Shown: positions 26,195-38,215 of the stretch, in pieces | Position numbering within the stretch: the first letter of the stretch is position 1 | How the letters are laid out: every line of letters starts with the position of its first letter | Assembly: GCA_019916065.1 (NCBI GenBank) | Contig: CM034241.1 | Coordinates: 1,394,562 to 1,458,561 of the forward strand | Reading direction: 5' to 3' | Length of the DNA: 64,000 nt | Source of the DNA: Vitellaria paradoxa | Taxonomy: Eukaryota > Streptophyta > Magnoliopsida > Ericales > Sapotaceae | Notes under the pieces: generated by a model | The model's input: the letters and a program-made list of their open reading frames with translations, nothing else | The model's database searches: none | What the model was told of the DNA's origin: nothing | Position numbers and translations under genes: made by a program

Positions 26195-27630
26195 ATTTTC
26201 TGTTACTTGCTGGAGTGTTGTCTCGAGTCTGTCATGAACTGCATCCTACGTGCCGAATAAAGTTTATGTTTGTCCTGTAACTTAATATATAATTTCTCTG
26301 GATGTAACTGGAACGACGTCTTGTACTTCATGTTATCATGTTTCAGATTTTATGAACTTAATTGATTGTTTACTTCCCCTGCATCCTTTTTCATCAATCT
26401 ATAAAGACATTGGGTTTTATCATCTGGCTCAGGCTGGTTCTAACTGATCCCGTCACAGATAGAAAGTTGCATTGGCCCTGAGGGAATTATTTATAGTTCT
26501 TGATCTGGTTCTCGCTCCTTTTAAATTTTAACGTTAACTTTTTTTTTTTTTTTTAAGGTCAGCCCACATTTTCCTTTGTTCCCACTTGCCATTGTTAGCA
26601 CTACAGGTACTACTTTAAGTTTTTCACCTTAAGAAAAAAAGAGTAATGCTAAATACATAAACGACTACCATTTTTGTTTTCAACGATCGGGCACTTTTTT
26701 TGAGTGTCACTATTGATTGCCCAAAAATTTAAACAGTGTCAATGCAAGATGTTGGAACATCAATCACTTGGATTTTTCTGGACACGCCTGGCATTTTCCT
26801 AAGATAAATTATAAAATTGTCATTCATTCTCGAAGTATGTGTGGCTTGCCAAATAATTTCTCCAGTTATCCCCTTGCGTGCATTGCTTGACAAATTGATT
26901 TGGAAATGTGTTGGGTGGAAAATAATATTAACAAGCCCTTTAGCATTATCTATACGTCTGTTACCCCCCGCCCCCCCCAAAAAAAAAAGAAAATCTTGTG
27001 CCTCCTCTCTCCTTACTAAAAGGATGGGTTTTGGTCTGTCCAAGCAACTGGGTTATATGGATTTTTTTTTTTTTAATTTTTTGGGTGGGTGTAAGTTCAG
27101 CCAATGGGTTGCTTAATGCAAAATTCATGCCCCTTGGGCCGGGCTGGGGTAAGTGATGCTCTTAAACTTTAGTGATAATAATTAAACATATGGTAAAGCA
27201 CGCTATCAGTCAGCTATTAAGTTGACGTTTCTTATTACATGCACATGCTTCATCCCTAAGCAAATCTAATGCATGCATATGGCACGAGATTGGTTTAGTT
27301 AATATTTTAATGCTATGTTTGGTTTGCGTGGAAGAGAAGTAAAAAAAAGAAGAGAAAATAATTATTTCTCTCACTCTATTTTTTAAATTAAAAAATAATA
27401 ATATATTTTCTTTCCATTTTTCTTCCATTTTCTTCTCTTTTATTTTTTCATTTCTCTCCAAACCAAATATGGTCCCAGGATAGGTTGTGTGGCTCACTAA
27501 AATATATGAAAACTTACAAAAAGTTACAAATTTTTTTTAATTTTCTTTAATCAAATTTTATCACATATCATTTTATATCAATTTTTTTATCATCTAAACA
27601 CGCACTAATCTCAATTTACTAATAAGCACC
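26195..27630. other. Intergenic: MDL 3' flank
   Basis: Contains the MDL polyadenylation region, poly-T and poly-C/A tracts (about 26535 and 26965-26987), and a short MITE-like element at about 27484-27606 ending ATCATCTAAACACGCACT. No coding signal recognised. Confidence 0.6.
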
Positions 27631-27632
27631 GA

Positions 27633-27671
27633 TGGGCCCAGGGTTCCCGGCCCAATATGAAAACAGGCCCA
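27633..27671 (+). promoter_or_regulatory. Cluster of GGCCCA (site II-type) motifs in the PRA1 promoter
   Basis: Three GGCCCA cores in 39 bases (27635, 27649, 27666), about 175-210 bp upstream of the PRA1 ATG. Such site II elements bind TCP factors and mark housekeeping-type plant promoters. A CT-rich leader (27735-27830) follows. Confidence 0.55.
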
Positions 27672-27844
27672 CTACATCCACCGACAAAATTTCCCATTCA
27701 TGGAATCATGGCAACGCGGAAACGTAATTTCTCGTTCTCCCCGACCTTTCCTCCAGATCTCTCTCCCCGCTAAATTCATACTCTTCTAAATTTTCTCCAG
27801 ATCTCTCTCTCTCTCTCTCGATTTCTGAAAACCTCTGTTCAAAA

Positions 27845-28513
27845 ATGGCTGCGTCATCCCCTGCAACCATCCCAGCATCAATCCCCCAATCCGCCCCTGC
27901 CGCCGCCGGAGAATCGCAGCCACCAATCGCCACCCCGGCCTTCCGTGCTTTCATCTCTCACATCTCCGACACCGTCCGCAATGGCATCTCCCAGCGCCGC
28001 CCCTGGTCTGAGCTCGTCGACCGCTCCGCCTTCTCCAAGCCTGAGTCGATATCCGAGGCCACTGTCCGGATCCGGAAGAACTACTCCTACTTCCGCGTGA
28101 ACTACCTCGCCTGCCTCTCCGTCGTCCTCGCCATCTCTCTCCTCACCAACCCCTTCGCCCTCATCATCCTCCTCGGCCTCATCGCCGCCTGGCTCTTCCT
28201 CTACCTCTTCCGCCCCTCCGACCCCCCGCTCGTCGTCTTTGGCCGCACCTTCTCCGAGAGGGAAACCCTAGGCATCCTGATCCTGTCAAGCGTCGTTGTG
28301 ATCTTCCTCACCAGTGTCGGATCGGTCCTCATCTCCGCTCTGATGGTTGGATTGGCCATCATTTGTGCTCATGGTGCTTTTAGGGTTCCTGAGGACCTGT
28401 TTCTCGATGAGCAAGAGCCTGCTGCCGTCGGATTCCTTTCCTTCCTTACCGGTTCCTCAAATGCCGCTGCTCCTCCTGTTTCCACGACACCTGCAGTTGC
28501 AGCACGCGTCTGA
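27845..28513 (+). CDS. PRA1B: PRA1 family protein, clade B (prenylated Rab acceptor)
   Basis: An intronless ORF of 222 residues, normal for the family. PRA1 proteins are small membrane proteins of ER, Golgi and endosomes that bind prenylated Rab GTPases and aid vesicle trafficking. The N-terminus is cytosolic and Ala/Pro-rich; the clade-B signature follows (IATPAFRAFIS, QRRPWSELVDRSAF, RIRKNYSYFRVNY). Two hydrophobic hairpins, about 85-120 and 140-175, are separated by LFRPSDPPLVVFGRTFSERE; the C-terminal part carries GAFRVPEDLFLDEQEP. The start is the first in-frame ATG after a CT-rich leader. Codons are strikingly GC-rich at third positions in the first 450 bases, unlike the AT-rich surroundings, as is common for intronless plant genes. 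Clade assignment is by remembered similarity to Arabidopsis PRA1.B members. Confidence 0.93.
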   Translation: MAASSPATIPASIPQSAPAAAGESQPPIATPAFRAFISHISDTVRNGISQRRPWSELVDRSAFSKPESISEATVRIRKNYSYFRVNYLACLSVVLAISLLTNPFALIILLGLIAAWLFLYLFRPSDPPLVVFGRTFSERETLGILILSSVVVIFLTSVGSVLISALMVGLAIICAHGAFRVPEDLFLDEQEPAAVGFLSFLTGSSNAAAPPVSTTPAVAARV

Positions 28514-28734
28514 GGATCATATCAAACCATTGGTGACCGCCATGGCGTGGGTAAATTCATGGTCTTGTCAATCAATTGATGCATTTCGATGGAGAAATAA
28601 TAGTAAAAGGGGATTGGAATAATTTGAAATTCTTTATACCGTATATAGGTTTAAATATATGATCTCTTTAGACGTACGAGTATTCTTTTTTTTTTTTTTT
28701 AAATATTGGATAAAGGGAAAATTGATACTGAATT

Positions 28735-29640
28735 ATTAGTTTATTCCCTTTTCACCTCCTGAGAGTTTGCTGAGATGATTTTTTGTCAAATAGAACAATT
28801 TTCTAATTTTTTGTTATCTGTTTCCTTCTTTATGTAATAGCTGTAATTTGTTCGTCATGGGACAAAATAAGCCAAATTGTTAATTCCTTTTTATTTTTTT
28901 GTTCTTTGAACACAGTGAGGAGCTGTTATAAGAGAAAAAGTGTAATAATTTGAGATAATTTATGAATTCGTATAAGAGAATAAAATATAAATAATTTTTA
29001 AAAATTTTTTAAAAAGTTTCCAACATTTTTGAACGAGGTAAACATAAAACACTAACTTGAATTTCTTCCTCTTCCGGATCTGGTTTGGTTGATGATGACC
29101 TGGTTTTGGTAATGAGATTGATAATGGCAAATGGATTATTAAAATTTTTGATGGTACAGTGTAATTTTAACCCCAAAAAAAAAAAAAAGAAAAAAAATGA
29201 ATACCCCCTTCTAATTTGTAGTCTTGTAGAAGAGAACCCCCTCCCCCCAACACACACACACACACCCCTATTTGTTTTTGGACTCTTTTAACTGTCCCCA
29301 TTGTAGTTAGTTGAAACTACTCTACCAAGAAGAGCTCTAGGGAGTAGGAATCCAAGAATTTTCTAATTTGTTGTATATCTGTTTCCTTCCGTTGTAATTT
29401 GCTCGTCATGGGACAAATAAGCAGCGTCTTGCCTTTTTGACTGCAGTTTTGACTTTTATACGTCTGTTCTAGTGAAAATTGTTAATTCCTTTTTTCTTTT
29501 TCTTTTTTTTTCTCCCCGAATGTATTGAATTTCTTCAGGATCTGGTTTGGTTGATGATGAGATGGTTTTGGCAATGAGATTGACAATGGCAAATTGATTA
29601 CTAAATTTTTTATGGTAGTGTAATTTTAGCCAAAAAAAAA
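28735..29640. repeat. Tandem duplication of the PRA1 3' flank, one copy interrupted
   Basis: Copy 1 (about 28800-29180) and copy 2 (about 29360-29640) share TTCTAATTT, TCTGTTTCCTT, CGTCATGGGACAAA, GTTAATTCCTTTTT and CTGGTTTGGTTGATGATGA in order. The offset falls from 560 to 462 bases between first and last markers, so copy 1 carries about 98 extra bases, matching an AT-rich MITE-like insert at about 28920-29040. Confidence 0.75.
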
Positions 29641-29656
29641 TTTAATACTCCTTTTA

Positions 29657-30061
29657 GGGTGTGTTTGAAGCGATTGAAAACAGTGAAAAATGAGGTTTGG
29701 GTAATTTTTTACATTTGGTGTACAATCATCAAATCAGATTTTTCAGAGATTAAAAGTAAAATTTTTTACTTTTTGCGTTTGTTTTTTTAGAGAGAGAAAC
29801 TATTCAAACGGTCTTTTTGGGTTCAAGAATAATTTTAGATTAGAATTTATTAAAAGTCGTTGAGATTTGTGAAAAAATTGTTGGGATTTGTGGAATATTA
29901 TTGAAGTTTGTAAAAAATTTATTGAAATTTGTAAAAAATTGTTGGGTATGTAAATATATATAAATTTATAAAAATTTTATAAAGTACAAAGAATGTAAAA
30001 TGGGGGGAGAATTTTAGAAATTTTTATAATTTTTCAGCTATTTTTATTGTACTAGACACCC
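29657..30061. mobile_element. MITE-like element, about 405 bp
   Basis: Starts GGGTGTGTTTGAAG after TTA and ends near ACTAGACACCC. The interior has a repeated GAAATTTGTAAAAAATT theme and CAAACGG, as in the 500-bp family. The right end lacks a matching TTA. Confidence 0.5.
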
Positions 30062-30991
30062 GGAATAGTTGGTTTATATTGTGGAAGCAAGAGGTGCATA
30101 TGTGATATTAGATATTGATTAGTAATATATATGAGCTAAAGATGAAATTGCCCATTGTAGTTAGTGAAATTCTAACAAGAAGAATTCTAGGAACCCAAGA
30201 ATCCTTGTGAAAATCTCTCTCGTCCTACCTAAATTCTCCCTCTGTGACATTTTTGTTTTATTTTGACCTGAAATTCCCTCGTCAAATTCATCCAATCCCA
30301 ATGTGAGTTGAATGAACTTGTAGAGCACCTCATTTTTTAGGGAGTCCTAATCAGTGATAATGGGGAGGTATAAAGCTTAGAGCCAAAAACTCACTAGGTA
30401 CCAACAAATATTTCTTATCTAATAAATTGTAGATGTGGTTCTACTCTGGCTTTGTGAGGTGTTCAATGGCATCAAAAAACTGGCAAAGTTGTCAACAACT
30501 GGGGATGGATCATGCTAAACAGTCAACTTTAGCTTAAGCATTTCACTAGAGTATAACCTGCAAGTTAAAATTTTGTCACTAGTTCCTCTTTTTCTTTAAC
30601 CCTATTAACATTAGGTTAAGTGTTTTTTAGAAATTTTAGAATCAACTTTGAAGACTTGATCTCGTGTAGTAAATAAAAAATTTTTTTTACTTTTTACCAT
30701 TTTTATTTGATATTGTCAACATTTTACTTTCGAAAAAAGTCAGGTGTTCGATAAAAAAAAACTTAAAAAAAGTTGGAGAAAATTGCCTCGACAAACTATC
30801 TTTAGAAAAGGTCTCAATTCTTCATACATGTATTTTTAAAATTAAAATGTCATAAAATGTCATACAAAAAGAGTAATAAGAACAATGAAGGCAGCGGTGG
30901 TGTATACTGTCATTGTTTTTGTTTTCAAAACCTTGGAAAAACAAAAAAAAAAAGAGGGCAAGCATCAGAAATTATTAATTTAGTAATATTA

Positions 30992-31497
30992 CGAGTGTTT
31001 GGCACGTAGAAAAAATATAAATTTTTAAAAAATTTTTGAAAATCTATAAAATTCTCTGACACATTTTATTCTCCACGTACTTTGTGAAATTTTTATAAAT
31101 TTATATATATTTACATATCCTAATAAATTTTACAAACCCCAATAATTTTTTTACAAATCCTAATAACAATTCCACAAACTTTAATAATTTTTTAACAAAT
31201 TCCAAAAATTTTTTAACAACTTTCAAAAAATTTGACAAAAATCCGTGAGAACAGTTTTTCTTTTCAACATTCTGATGCAAAAGTAAAAAAATTTAACAAC
31301 TTTCAAAAAATTTTGATACAAATCTGTCAGAACAAATCTAAAAATCCATTCAAACGGTTTCTCTCTCTAACATTTTAACGCAAAAGTCCAAAATTAAATT
31401 ATTCATTTCTAAAAACGTGATTTATAGATTACGCGTCAAAAATCAAAAAATTATACAAATCACCTTTTTCGTTGTTTTTTAATTCTCTAAACGCGTC
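30992..31497. mobile_element. Tourist-like MITE, about 506 bp, copy 3
   Basis: Begins CGAGTGTTTGGCAC and ends TCTAAACGCGTC, flanked by TTA at 30989-30991 and 31498-31500. Its length matches the copies at 3497 and 8956, and it carries the internal TCAAACGGTTTCTC and GTCAGAAC segments. Confidence 0.6.
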
Positions 31498-31499
31498 TT

Positions 31500-32620
31500 A
31501 TATTATCATAATTTTTTTTTTTAAATTTTATAGGGAATACTGTGGCATATCAACCTACCAATACATGCATTTACTCAAAGTTCAAGTTGGTTTGCAGCAG
31601 GTACAATTGGTTTTGCACTCTGTGCAATTGAGATGTAATAAAATTCATGTATCTAATAATTTTTAATTTTTAATTCATAAAAATAATTTTTTTAGTTATT
31701 TTTTTATTGGTTCAAGTTGAATATTATTTCATTCAGGGGATGTTTGAAGCAACCAAAAAAATAAAAAATAAAAACTTTTGTCAACTTTTTTATTATTAGG
31801 CGTTGGTGTATTTTTTGAAAAGTTAAAAAAAAATTTAACAAAAATTAAAAAAGTGAAAAAAAAAGTTATTATAAATTAATAAAATTAAAATTTATTAAAA
31901 ATTTTAGGTGCGAACAACGTACCGTTTTATAATTCTGTAACATACAAATGAAGAAAATATAAGAATCACATAATGTATCGTGGCTCTGTTTGGATCTCTA
32001 AAAAAATAAAATAAAATTTTATAAATTTCTATAAATACGAATTATGAGACAATAAAATTTAAATTTTTTATTCACTGCATGAATTACAAAACATTTACTC
32101 TTATAATTTTATACAATTTCAAACATATCCCGTTTTGACTTTTGAGCATGCAACAATAAATTGATGCACAGAGGGAGAGCACGATCAATCACGCCGCTGG
32201 GGCTTGTGAAATGCGAACAAAACGAAAGGAAATTCAACGTTCAGAAGGCTATAACGGTCATTTTAGGAAGCTGACGGTGGCAATCAAACATTTTAGTAAC
32301 GCCGTCAATCTGGCAGAAGAGAATTGCAAGGCGGGTCCCCTACCAAACAGTACCAAATGTAGCCGTTGGAGAAGTCCCCCCCCCCCCCGGGGTCTTCTCC
32401 GAGTCCGTTGTTTCTTTCCACCCAAACAAATAGGTTTCTCTCTAGCTTACAGTGTTCAGAAGAAAAATCTAGCCGTTCCAAGGAATGTTATCAGCCAACA
32501 AACAAACAACCCTCTTCTCATTCGATCCTCCTCTCTCGCATTTGTCCCCTCTTTTGCCTCCCTCTCCCTCCCCCTCTCTCTCTCTCTCTCTCTTCTCTCT
32601 TATTAATCTGCTGTTTGTTT
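31500..32620. other. Intergenic upstream of the LRR receptor kinase gene
   Basis: AT-rich up to 32150 with two more short GTTTG-ended segments (about 31736-31915 and 31986-32130). From 32150 it becomes GC-richer: a poly-C run (32377-32388) and a CT microsatellite (32570-32598) form a typical plant promoter/leader. Confidence 0.5.
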
Positions 32621-32720
32621 TATACTCGAGTACCATTTGAAGCCAATTTCCTTTCTTCCTCGTTTCCACTCTTTTCATTTCTTTACACTGGCCATAAACA
32701 CACCAAGCATTATTCAGCAA

Positions 32721-35633
32721 ATGAATCAATCACGTAATCACCACCACCTAGTCTTCTTCGTTCTGCTGCTCTTCTTCGCCTCTGGATTTTCTTCAGGTCA
32801 ACATTGGGATGGGGTGGCTATAACCCACTCAGATTTCCAAGCCCTCCAAGCTCTGAAACGCGATTTCATCGATTTTAAAGGAGTTTTGAGGAGCTGGAAC
32901 GACTCCGGTTACGGAGCTTGCTCCGGTGGGTGGGCCGGAATCAAATGCGAGAAAGGGCAAGTCATTGCTTTCCAGCTCCCGTGGAAGGAGTTAGGCGGTC
33001 GAATCTCTGAGAAAATTAGTCAGCTTCAAGCTCTTCGAAGGATTAGTCTCCACGACAATGTTCTATCTGGTCCCATCCCTTATTCTCTCGGCCTCCTTCC
33101 TAATCTCAGAGGGGTTTATCTCTTCAACAACAGGCTTTCTGGTTCAATCCCTCCTACAATCGGTTACTCTCCCCTGCTTCGGGCGCTCGATGTCAGCAAC
33201 AATCAGCTCACCGGTAGAATTCCCCCGAGTCTCGGAAACTCAACTAGGTTGTATAGATTCAATCTGAGCTTCAATTCGATTTCGGGTTCGATCCCACTTA
33301 GTCTCACTCAGTCCCCTTCTCTGACCCTCCTTGCTCTCCAACACAACCACCTCTCCGGCTCTGTTCCGGATTCCTGGGCTGAAACAGGGCAGAAGATGAG
33401 GACCCATCAACTTCAAACCCTGACCCTTGATTATAATCTCCTCTCTGGAAGCATTCCAGCTTCTTTGATCAAGCTGGGTAGCCTCGAAGTGCTTAGTTTG
33501 AGTCACAACCAGATTGATGGTACCATACCAAATGAACTGGGGAGTCTCCAGAATCTTCAAACTCTTGATTTATCGCACAATGCTCTCAATGGTCACATTC
33601 CAACTTCACTTTCCAACTTACCCAACCTCACTCACTTCAATGTGTCCTTCAACAATCTTTCTGGCCCTGTTCCATCTCCCCTCTCCAGAAGGTTCAACTC
33701 GACGTCTTTTCTCGGGAATTTTCAGCTCTGCGGATATAGTACCTCGGTTCCATGCCCTTCTCCCCCACCTCAAACTCTTCCATCATCTTCTTCTTATTCA
33801 AAGCATCACCATCGCAAACTCAGTACCAAAGACATAATCCTCATAGCAGCCGGAGCCCTTCTTTTGATTCTCCTCCTCCTCTGCTGTGTTCTGCTCTGCT
33901 GTCTGATTAGGAAAAAAACTACTTCAAAAGCAAACAATAATGTGAGAAAATCAGAGGCTGTGGAGGGTAGTGGCACGACGTCGTCAGTTGTGGGCGAAGT
34001 TGAATCCGGTGGCGGTAAGTTAGTCCATTTCGATGGTCGGCTTATGTTCACGGCTGATGATCTGCTGAGCGCGACGGCGGAGATAATGGGGAAGAGCTCG
34101 TACGGGACTGTGTATAAGGCTACTCTGGAAGATGGGAATCATGTTGCGGTGAAGAGGCTAAGGGAGAAGGTTGCTAAGGGGCAGAAGGAGTTTGAAACTG
34201 AGGTTGCTGTGCTTGGAAAGACCAGACACCCAAATGTATTAGCCCTCAGAGCCTACTACTTGGGACCCAAAGGAGAGAAGCTTCTTGTCTTTGATTACAT
34301 GCCTAATGGGAGTCTTGCATCCTTCCTACATGGTAAGTATAAACCAAAACTTTATGATAGTTAGAAAAAACCACCCCCCCCCCCCCAAAAAAAAAAGAAA
34401 AAAGAAAAGAGAAAGGGACAAAAAGGAAATTTAAAGATAGAGTGTCTTTTTTTTTAATAATAACAATTAAAGATTCGAACTTAAATACTAGCTTAGGGGA
34501 GAAATTGTAACTAATTAAAAACTTAAGTCATTAATTATAAAAAAAATCAAGCCTTAAAGTTGTTTTTTTAAGGAGTCCAAAGTGAAATTTACCACTAAAA
34601 ATTTATTGAATATTTGAAATAATTCAATTCTTATTAGTAGTACATGCTTAATTACAAAGGAATTCAATTTCTTACTAGTAATTTAGTTGTCATTTGGTGT
34701 ACATGTTTTGTATTTATTTTTAATTTTGTATTTTTAAAAATAAGAAAAATAATTTAAAACGCATTTAATCATTTATGTTTAGAAAACAGAAAACAACTTT
34801 ACACATAAAATGTACAATGACTAAAAATCGTTTTAAATTTTCTTACTCAAAACGAATAAATTTCAAAATAGAAAATAGGAAATAAAAAATGCAAATCAAA
34901 TGCTACCTCAATTTTTAAATTATTTATTAAAAGGCAGAGATGATTCAAACTTTATGTTATATATATACTTCGGAATGTAGTTGAAAACCATTATTTGTGT
35001 GTTTTATTGCATGAAGCTCGAGGGCCTGAAATGACTGTAACTTGGGGAACGAGGATGAAAATAGCTATGGGCATCGCCAGAGGACTGAACTACCTTCACA
35101 CCCAAGAGAATCTGATCCATGGAAACCTCACATCAAGCAATGTCCTGCTCGACGAACAAACCAACCCCAAGATTTCAGAAGTTGGTCTCTCTAGGCTCAT
35201 GACCAGCGCTGCAAACACCAACGTGATTGCCACCGCCGGAACACTCGGCTACCGAGCCCCGGAGCTCTCAAAGCTCAAGAACGCCACCACGAAGACCGAC
35301 GTCTACAGCCTCGGAGTGATCATCTTGGAGCTCTTGACCGGAAAATCCCCCGGAGAGGCCACCGACGGGGCTGATTTGCCTCAGTGGGTGGCTTCGAACG
35401 TGAAGGACGAGTGGACTAACAAGGTGTTTGATGTGGAGCTTGTGAGAGATGCCTCCAATTCAGGGGGTGATGAAGAATTGCTTAATACTTTGAAGTTGGC
35501 TCTGCATTGCGTCGACCCATCGCCGCCGGAACGGCCGGAAGCTCACCAAGTTCTCCGGCAGCTGGAGGAGATTAAGCCGGAGCTGGCTGCCACTTCTGAT
35601 GATGGTGCTCAGGCTTCAGCAACGAACGATTGA
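32721..35633 (+). CDS. LRR receptor-like kinase, IMK2/IMK3 (MRLK) type, predicted pseudokinase
   Basis: Two exons, 32721-34332 and 35017-35633 (donor G|GTAAGT, acceptor GAAG|, phase kept), give 742 residues. A signal peptide (1-26) precedes an LRR N-cap and about nine LRRs (LSGPIP, LSGSIP, LTGRIP, INGTIP-like units). A TM helix near 371-396 ([18 protein letters not shown]) is followed by a juxtamembrane region and a kinase-like domain from about 442. The glycine loop ([10 protein letters not shown]) and VAVK Lys478 are kept, but HRD is His-Gly-Asn (572-574) and DFG is Glu-Val-Gly (592-594), so the catalytic base and metal-binding Asp are absent. IMK/MRLK relatives also have HGN; EVG goes further. 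The family acts in meristem signalling, probably as a scaffold co-receptor. The upstream codons in frame lack an ATG, so Met 32721, right before the signal peptide, is the start. AATAAA lies at 35809. Confidence 0.93.
34333..35016 (+). other. Single intron of the LRR receptor kinase gene
   Basis: A 684-bp AT-rich intron in the kinase domain between FLHG and ARGPEM. It starts with poly-C and poly-A runs (34373-34397). No ORF or element ends were recognised. Confidence 0.85.
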
Positions 35634-36159
35634 AGAAGAAGCTGGGATGCAGAAAGAAGAGGAGGTTTTAATTCATACAGTTGGAGATTTTATTAGTTCT
35701 ATCGGGATTGTTCTTTCATTTGTTGATGTATATAGAAGTCATATATTTAGATATATATATTTATTCAATAAGCATTGTAATAAATTCTTTCGGATAATGT
35801 TCCCCCAAAATAAATAAAGAACTAGGAGCTAGTTTGACAGCTTCTCACTTTTATTAAAATTTCTTTATAGCCCATTTATTTTAGTAATAAATTAATTTTT
35901 TATATTTATGATCAAAATTTTTATTAATAAATTAAAAAGAATAGGTATTTATTACAGTCATTAAAGACCAATAAAAACTTGTCATGTAATAACGTTTTAT
36001 ATATTTTCATCAACAAGTATTATTACGTGACTTATATTTATAACTTTTGATAAGTGTCTTAAATATCTATTAACAGATCTAAAAAAAAAAAAATCAATCA
36101 TTTGTAAATCAATTAACTTTTAAGTTAAGAGTTTTGTTAATAATTTTTCATACTTTTTC

Positions 36160-38204
36160 TTTTTTTTTTTTGAAAGGTAAAGGTAAATGTATTAAGCCAA
36201 ATAGAAATTCATGTACAAGTACTCAGGGGCATACCCCCGGAAAGTTCAAACATCAAATCACTTTCTCACAGATTAACATGAAAAGCCAAGTGAAAGAAAA
36301 AGTACAACTACTCAGGGCCATACCCCTTGAAAATTACATCAAGCCATATAAATAAAAGTGTAGAACCGGCTAACAGATAAAGTTCAATAAAGAACAATTC
36401 AAGTGAACCACCAATGAATCTAACCAACCAAAGAAGGAGAAAGATTCCATGAGCGGACCAAGTGGAGGTTTGAGGAGTTGTTTGGGAAACCGGAACAGTC
36501 CCATAATCTTAAACGAACCAAATCCATAATCCACCGAATCAAAGTAGGTTCATCCCGAGGAGAGTTCCCATGCATCCGAGAGTTTCTTTCCTTCCAAATT
36601 ATATAAACCGTGGCAGCCAAGGAAATTCGACCAATACAAGTAATGAGGGAAGATCCTCTAAAAGTAGAGCATGCCCAATGAATGGTAGAAGACCAATCAG
36701 AAGAACCGGCTTGAATATCACATTTAGCAAGAATAGATTGCCACACCCGAAAGGAGAAACCACACGAAAAGAACAAGTGATTATGATCTTCAATATCATC
36801 ACCACATAAGTGACAAGTCATATGTTGAAGTAACCCAAAGGAACAAAGCCGATCTTGTGTTGCTAATCTATTCCGAATGGCCAGCCAAAGCAAGAAAGAA
36901 TGTCTTGGAATATGCCATTTAAACCAAACCAGATGATACCAATCCACCCGAGGTGATGGAGATCTAAGGACCTCCCAAGCTGATTTAAGAGAGAAATCTT
37001 TACCTCCATTCTTGTTCCAAACAACTTTGTCGCTTCTATCCCCATTTAGGCCCACCAAGTGCAAAGTTTCTTCTTTTAAATCAATCAGATCATTTGAATT
37101 GGCTAAAGGCCATTGCCATCTATTTGAAGATATAATAGTACTTACCTTAGCATCCTTAGGCAAACCCGAGTCATAAATGACACGGGCATTCGGGGAAGAG
37201 CATATAGTCCCCCGAGGCAGCCAAGAGTCAAACCATAGTGAGGTGTGCTGCCCATCACCTATATTAACCGTGATAAACGGTTTAATTCGGCTTCGCAGCT
37301 GTAAAACCTTCCGCCAAGTCCATGAGCTATTCCAAGGTACTTTTGCCACCCAAAAATGGTTCTTATGGAGCAAGTTGGTTTTGACCCAATTAACCCACAT
37401 GGATGTAGAAACCGGTTGACAAATTAGCCAAATGTATCTAGACATGGCAGCCATGTTCCAATCTTTTATTTTCCTAATGCCAAGTCCACCCTCCCTCTTG
37501 GGTTTTGAAACATCCTCCCAAGCAACTTTGGCTCCATGTCTCCCCATTGATACTCCAGTCCAAAGAAAGGCAGCAAGCATGCTCTCAATAGATTTAGAAA
37601 CTTTTGAGGGAAGAATAAAATGATAACACCAATATGTTTGTATGCTGAACAAAACAGAGTGAATGAGTTGTAGTCTACCAGCAAATGAGAGAAATCTGTT
37701 TGTCCAAGCTTTAATTCTCCTCAAGATCCGATCCTCCAACTCCTTGCAATCACTAGCTTTGAGTTTTGTGGACATGAGAGGAACACCCAAGTAACGAATA
37801 GGTAGATGACCCAAATTGAACCCCAATGAGTTAACAATACCAGATTGCAATTCATCATTAACACCGGAGAGAAAAATTGAGCTTTTGGCCGGATTTGGAT
37901 GTAGACCCGAGAGAGATGAGAAGGAATTAAGGGCTTGTTTCACTACTTGAATGGACGCCAACTCCCCTTTGCAAAATATCATGAGATCATCCGCAAAGCA
38001 TAGATGAGAAAGTCTGGTCTTACGGCATTTCCAATGAAATTTAAAGGAGGGAGAATCCTTAATGCATTTATCAAGTATACGGGAAAATACTTCCATGCAA
38101 AGAACAAATAAATAAGGAGATAAAGGATCACCTTGCCGAATACCCTTCTTCCCTTCAAAGTACCCATGTAGCTCACCATTGATTGAGATAGAAAATCGTG
38201 GATA
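36160..38204 (-). mobile_element. 5'-truncated L1-type LINE with target-site duplication
   Basis: On the minus strand the element runs from inside the reverse transcriptase to a poly(A) tail, visible as a T run at 36160-36171. It is flanked by a perfect 11-bp direct repeat, CATACTTTTTC, at 36149-36159 and 38205-38215. This arrangement of truncated 5' end, 3' poly(A) and target duplication is the signature of target-primed reverse transcription. The 3' UTR (36172-36419) holds a near-repeated motif, TACTCAGGGGCATACCCC and ACTCAGGGCCATACCCC. Total about 2045 bp. Confidence 0.92.
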
Positions 38205-38207
38205 CAT
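36420..38207 (-). pseudogene. LINE ORF2 remnant: partial reverse transcriptase plus zf-RVT domain
   Basis: An uninterrupted frame of 595 codons covering the C-terminal part of a plant L1 ORF2. Visible are the RT motifs KGIRQGDPLSPYLFV and LCFADDLMIFCKG, then IRYLGVPLMSTKL, and the zf-RVT region (FSLKSAWEVL, LLWLAIRNRLATQDRL, CHLCGDD, NHLFFSC). The endonuclease and the start of RT are missing, so it cannot be autonomous. The apparent ATG at 38207 lies partly in the target duplication and is an accident of insertion. Lack of stops and frameshifts, with the intact target repeats, points to a fairly recent insertion. Confidence 0.92.
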
Positions 38208-38215
38208 ACTTTTTC

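Noticed and set aside
38205..38207. ATG opening the LINE frame as a true start
   Set aside because: It straddles the target duplication and element junction; the protein begins in mid reverse transcriptase.
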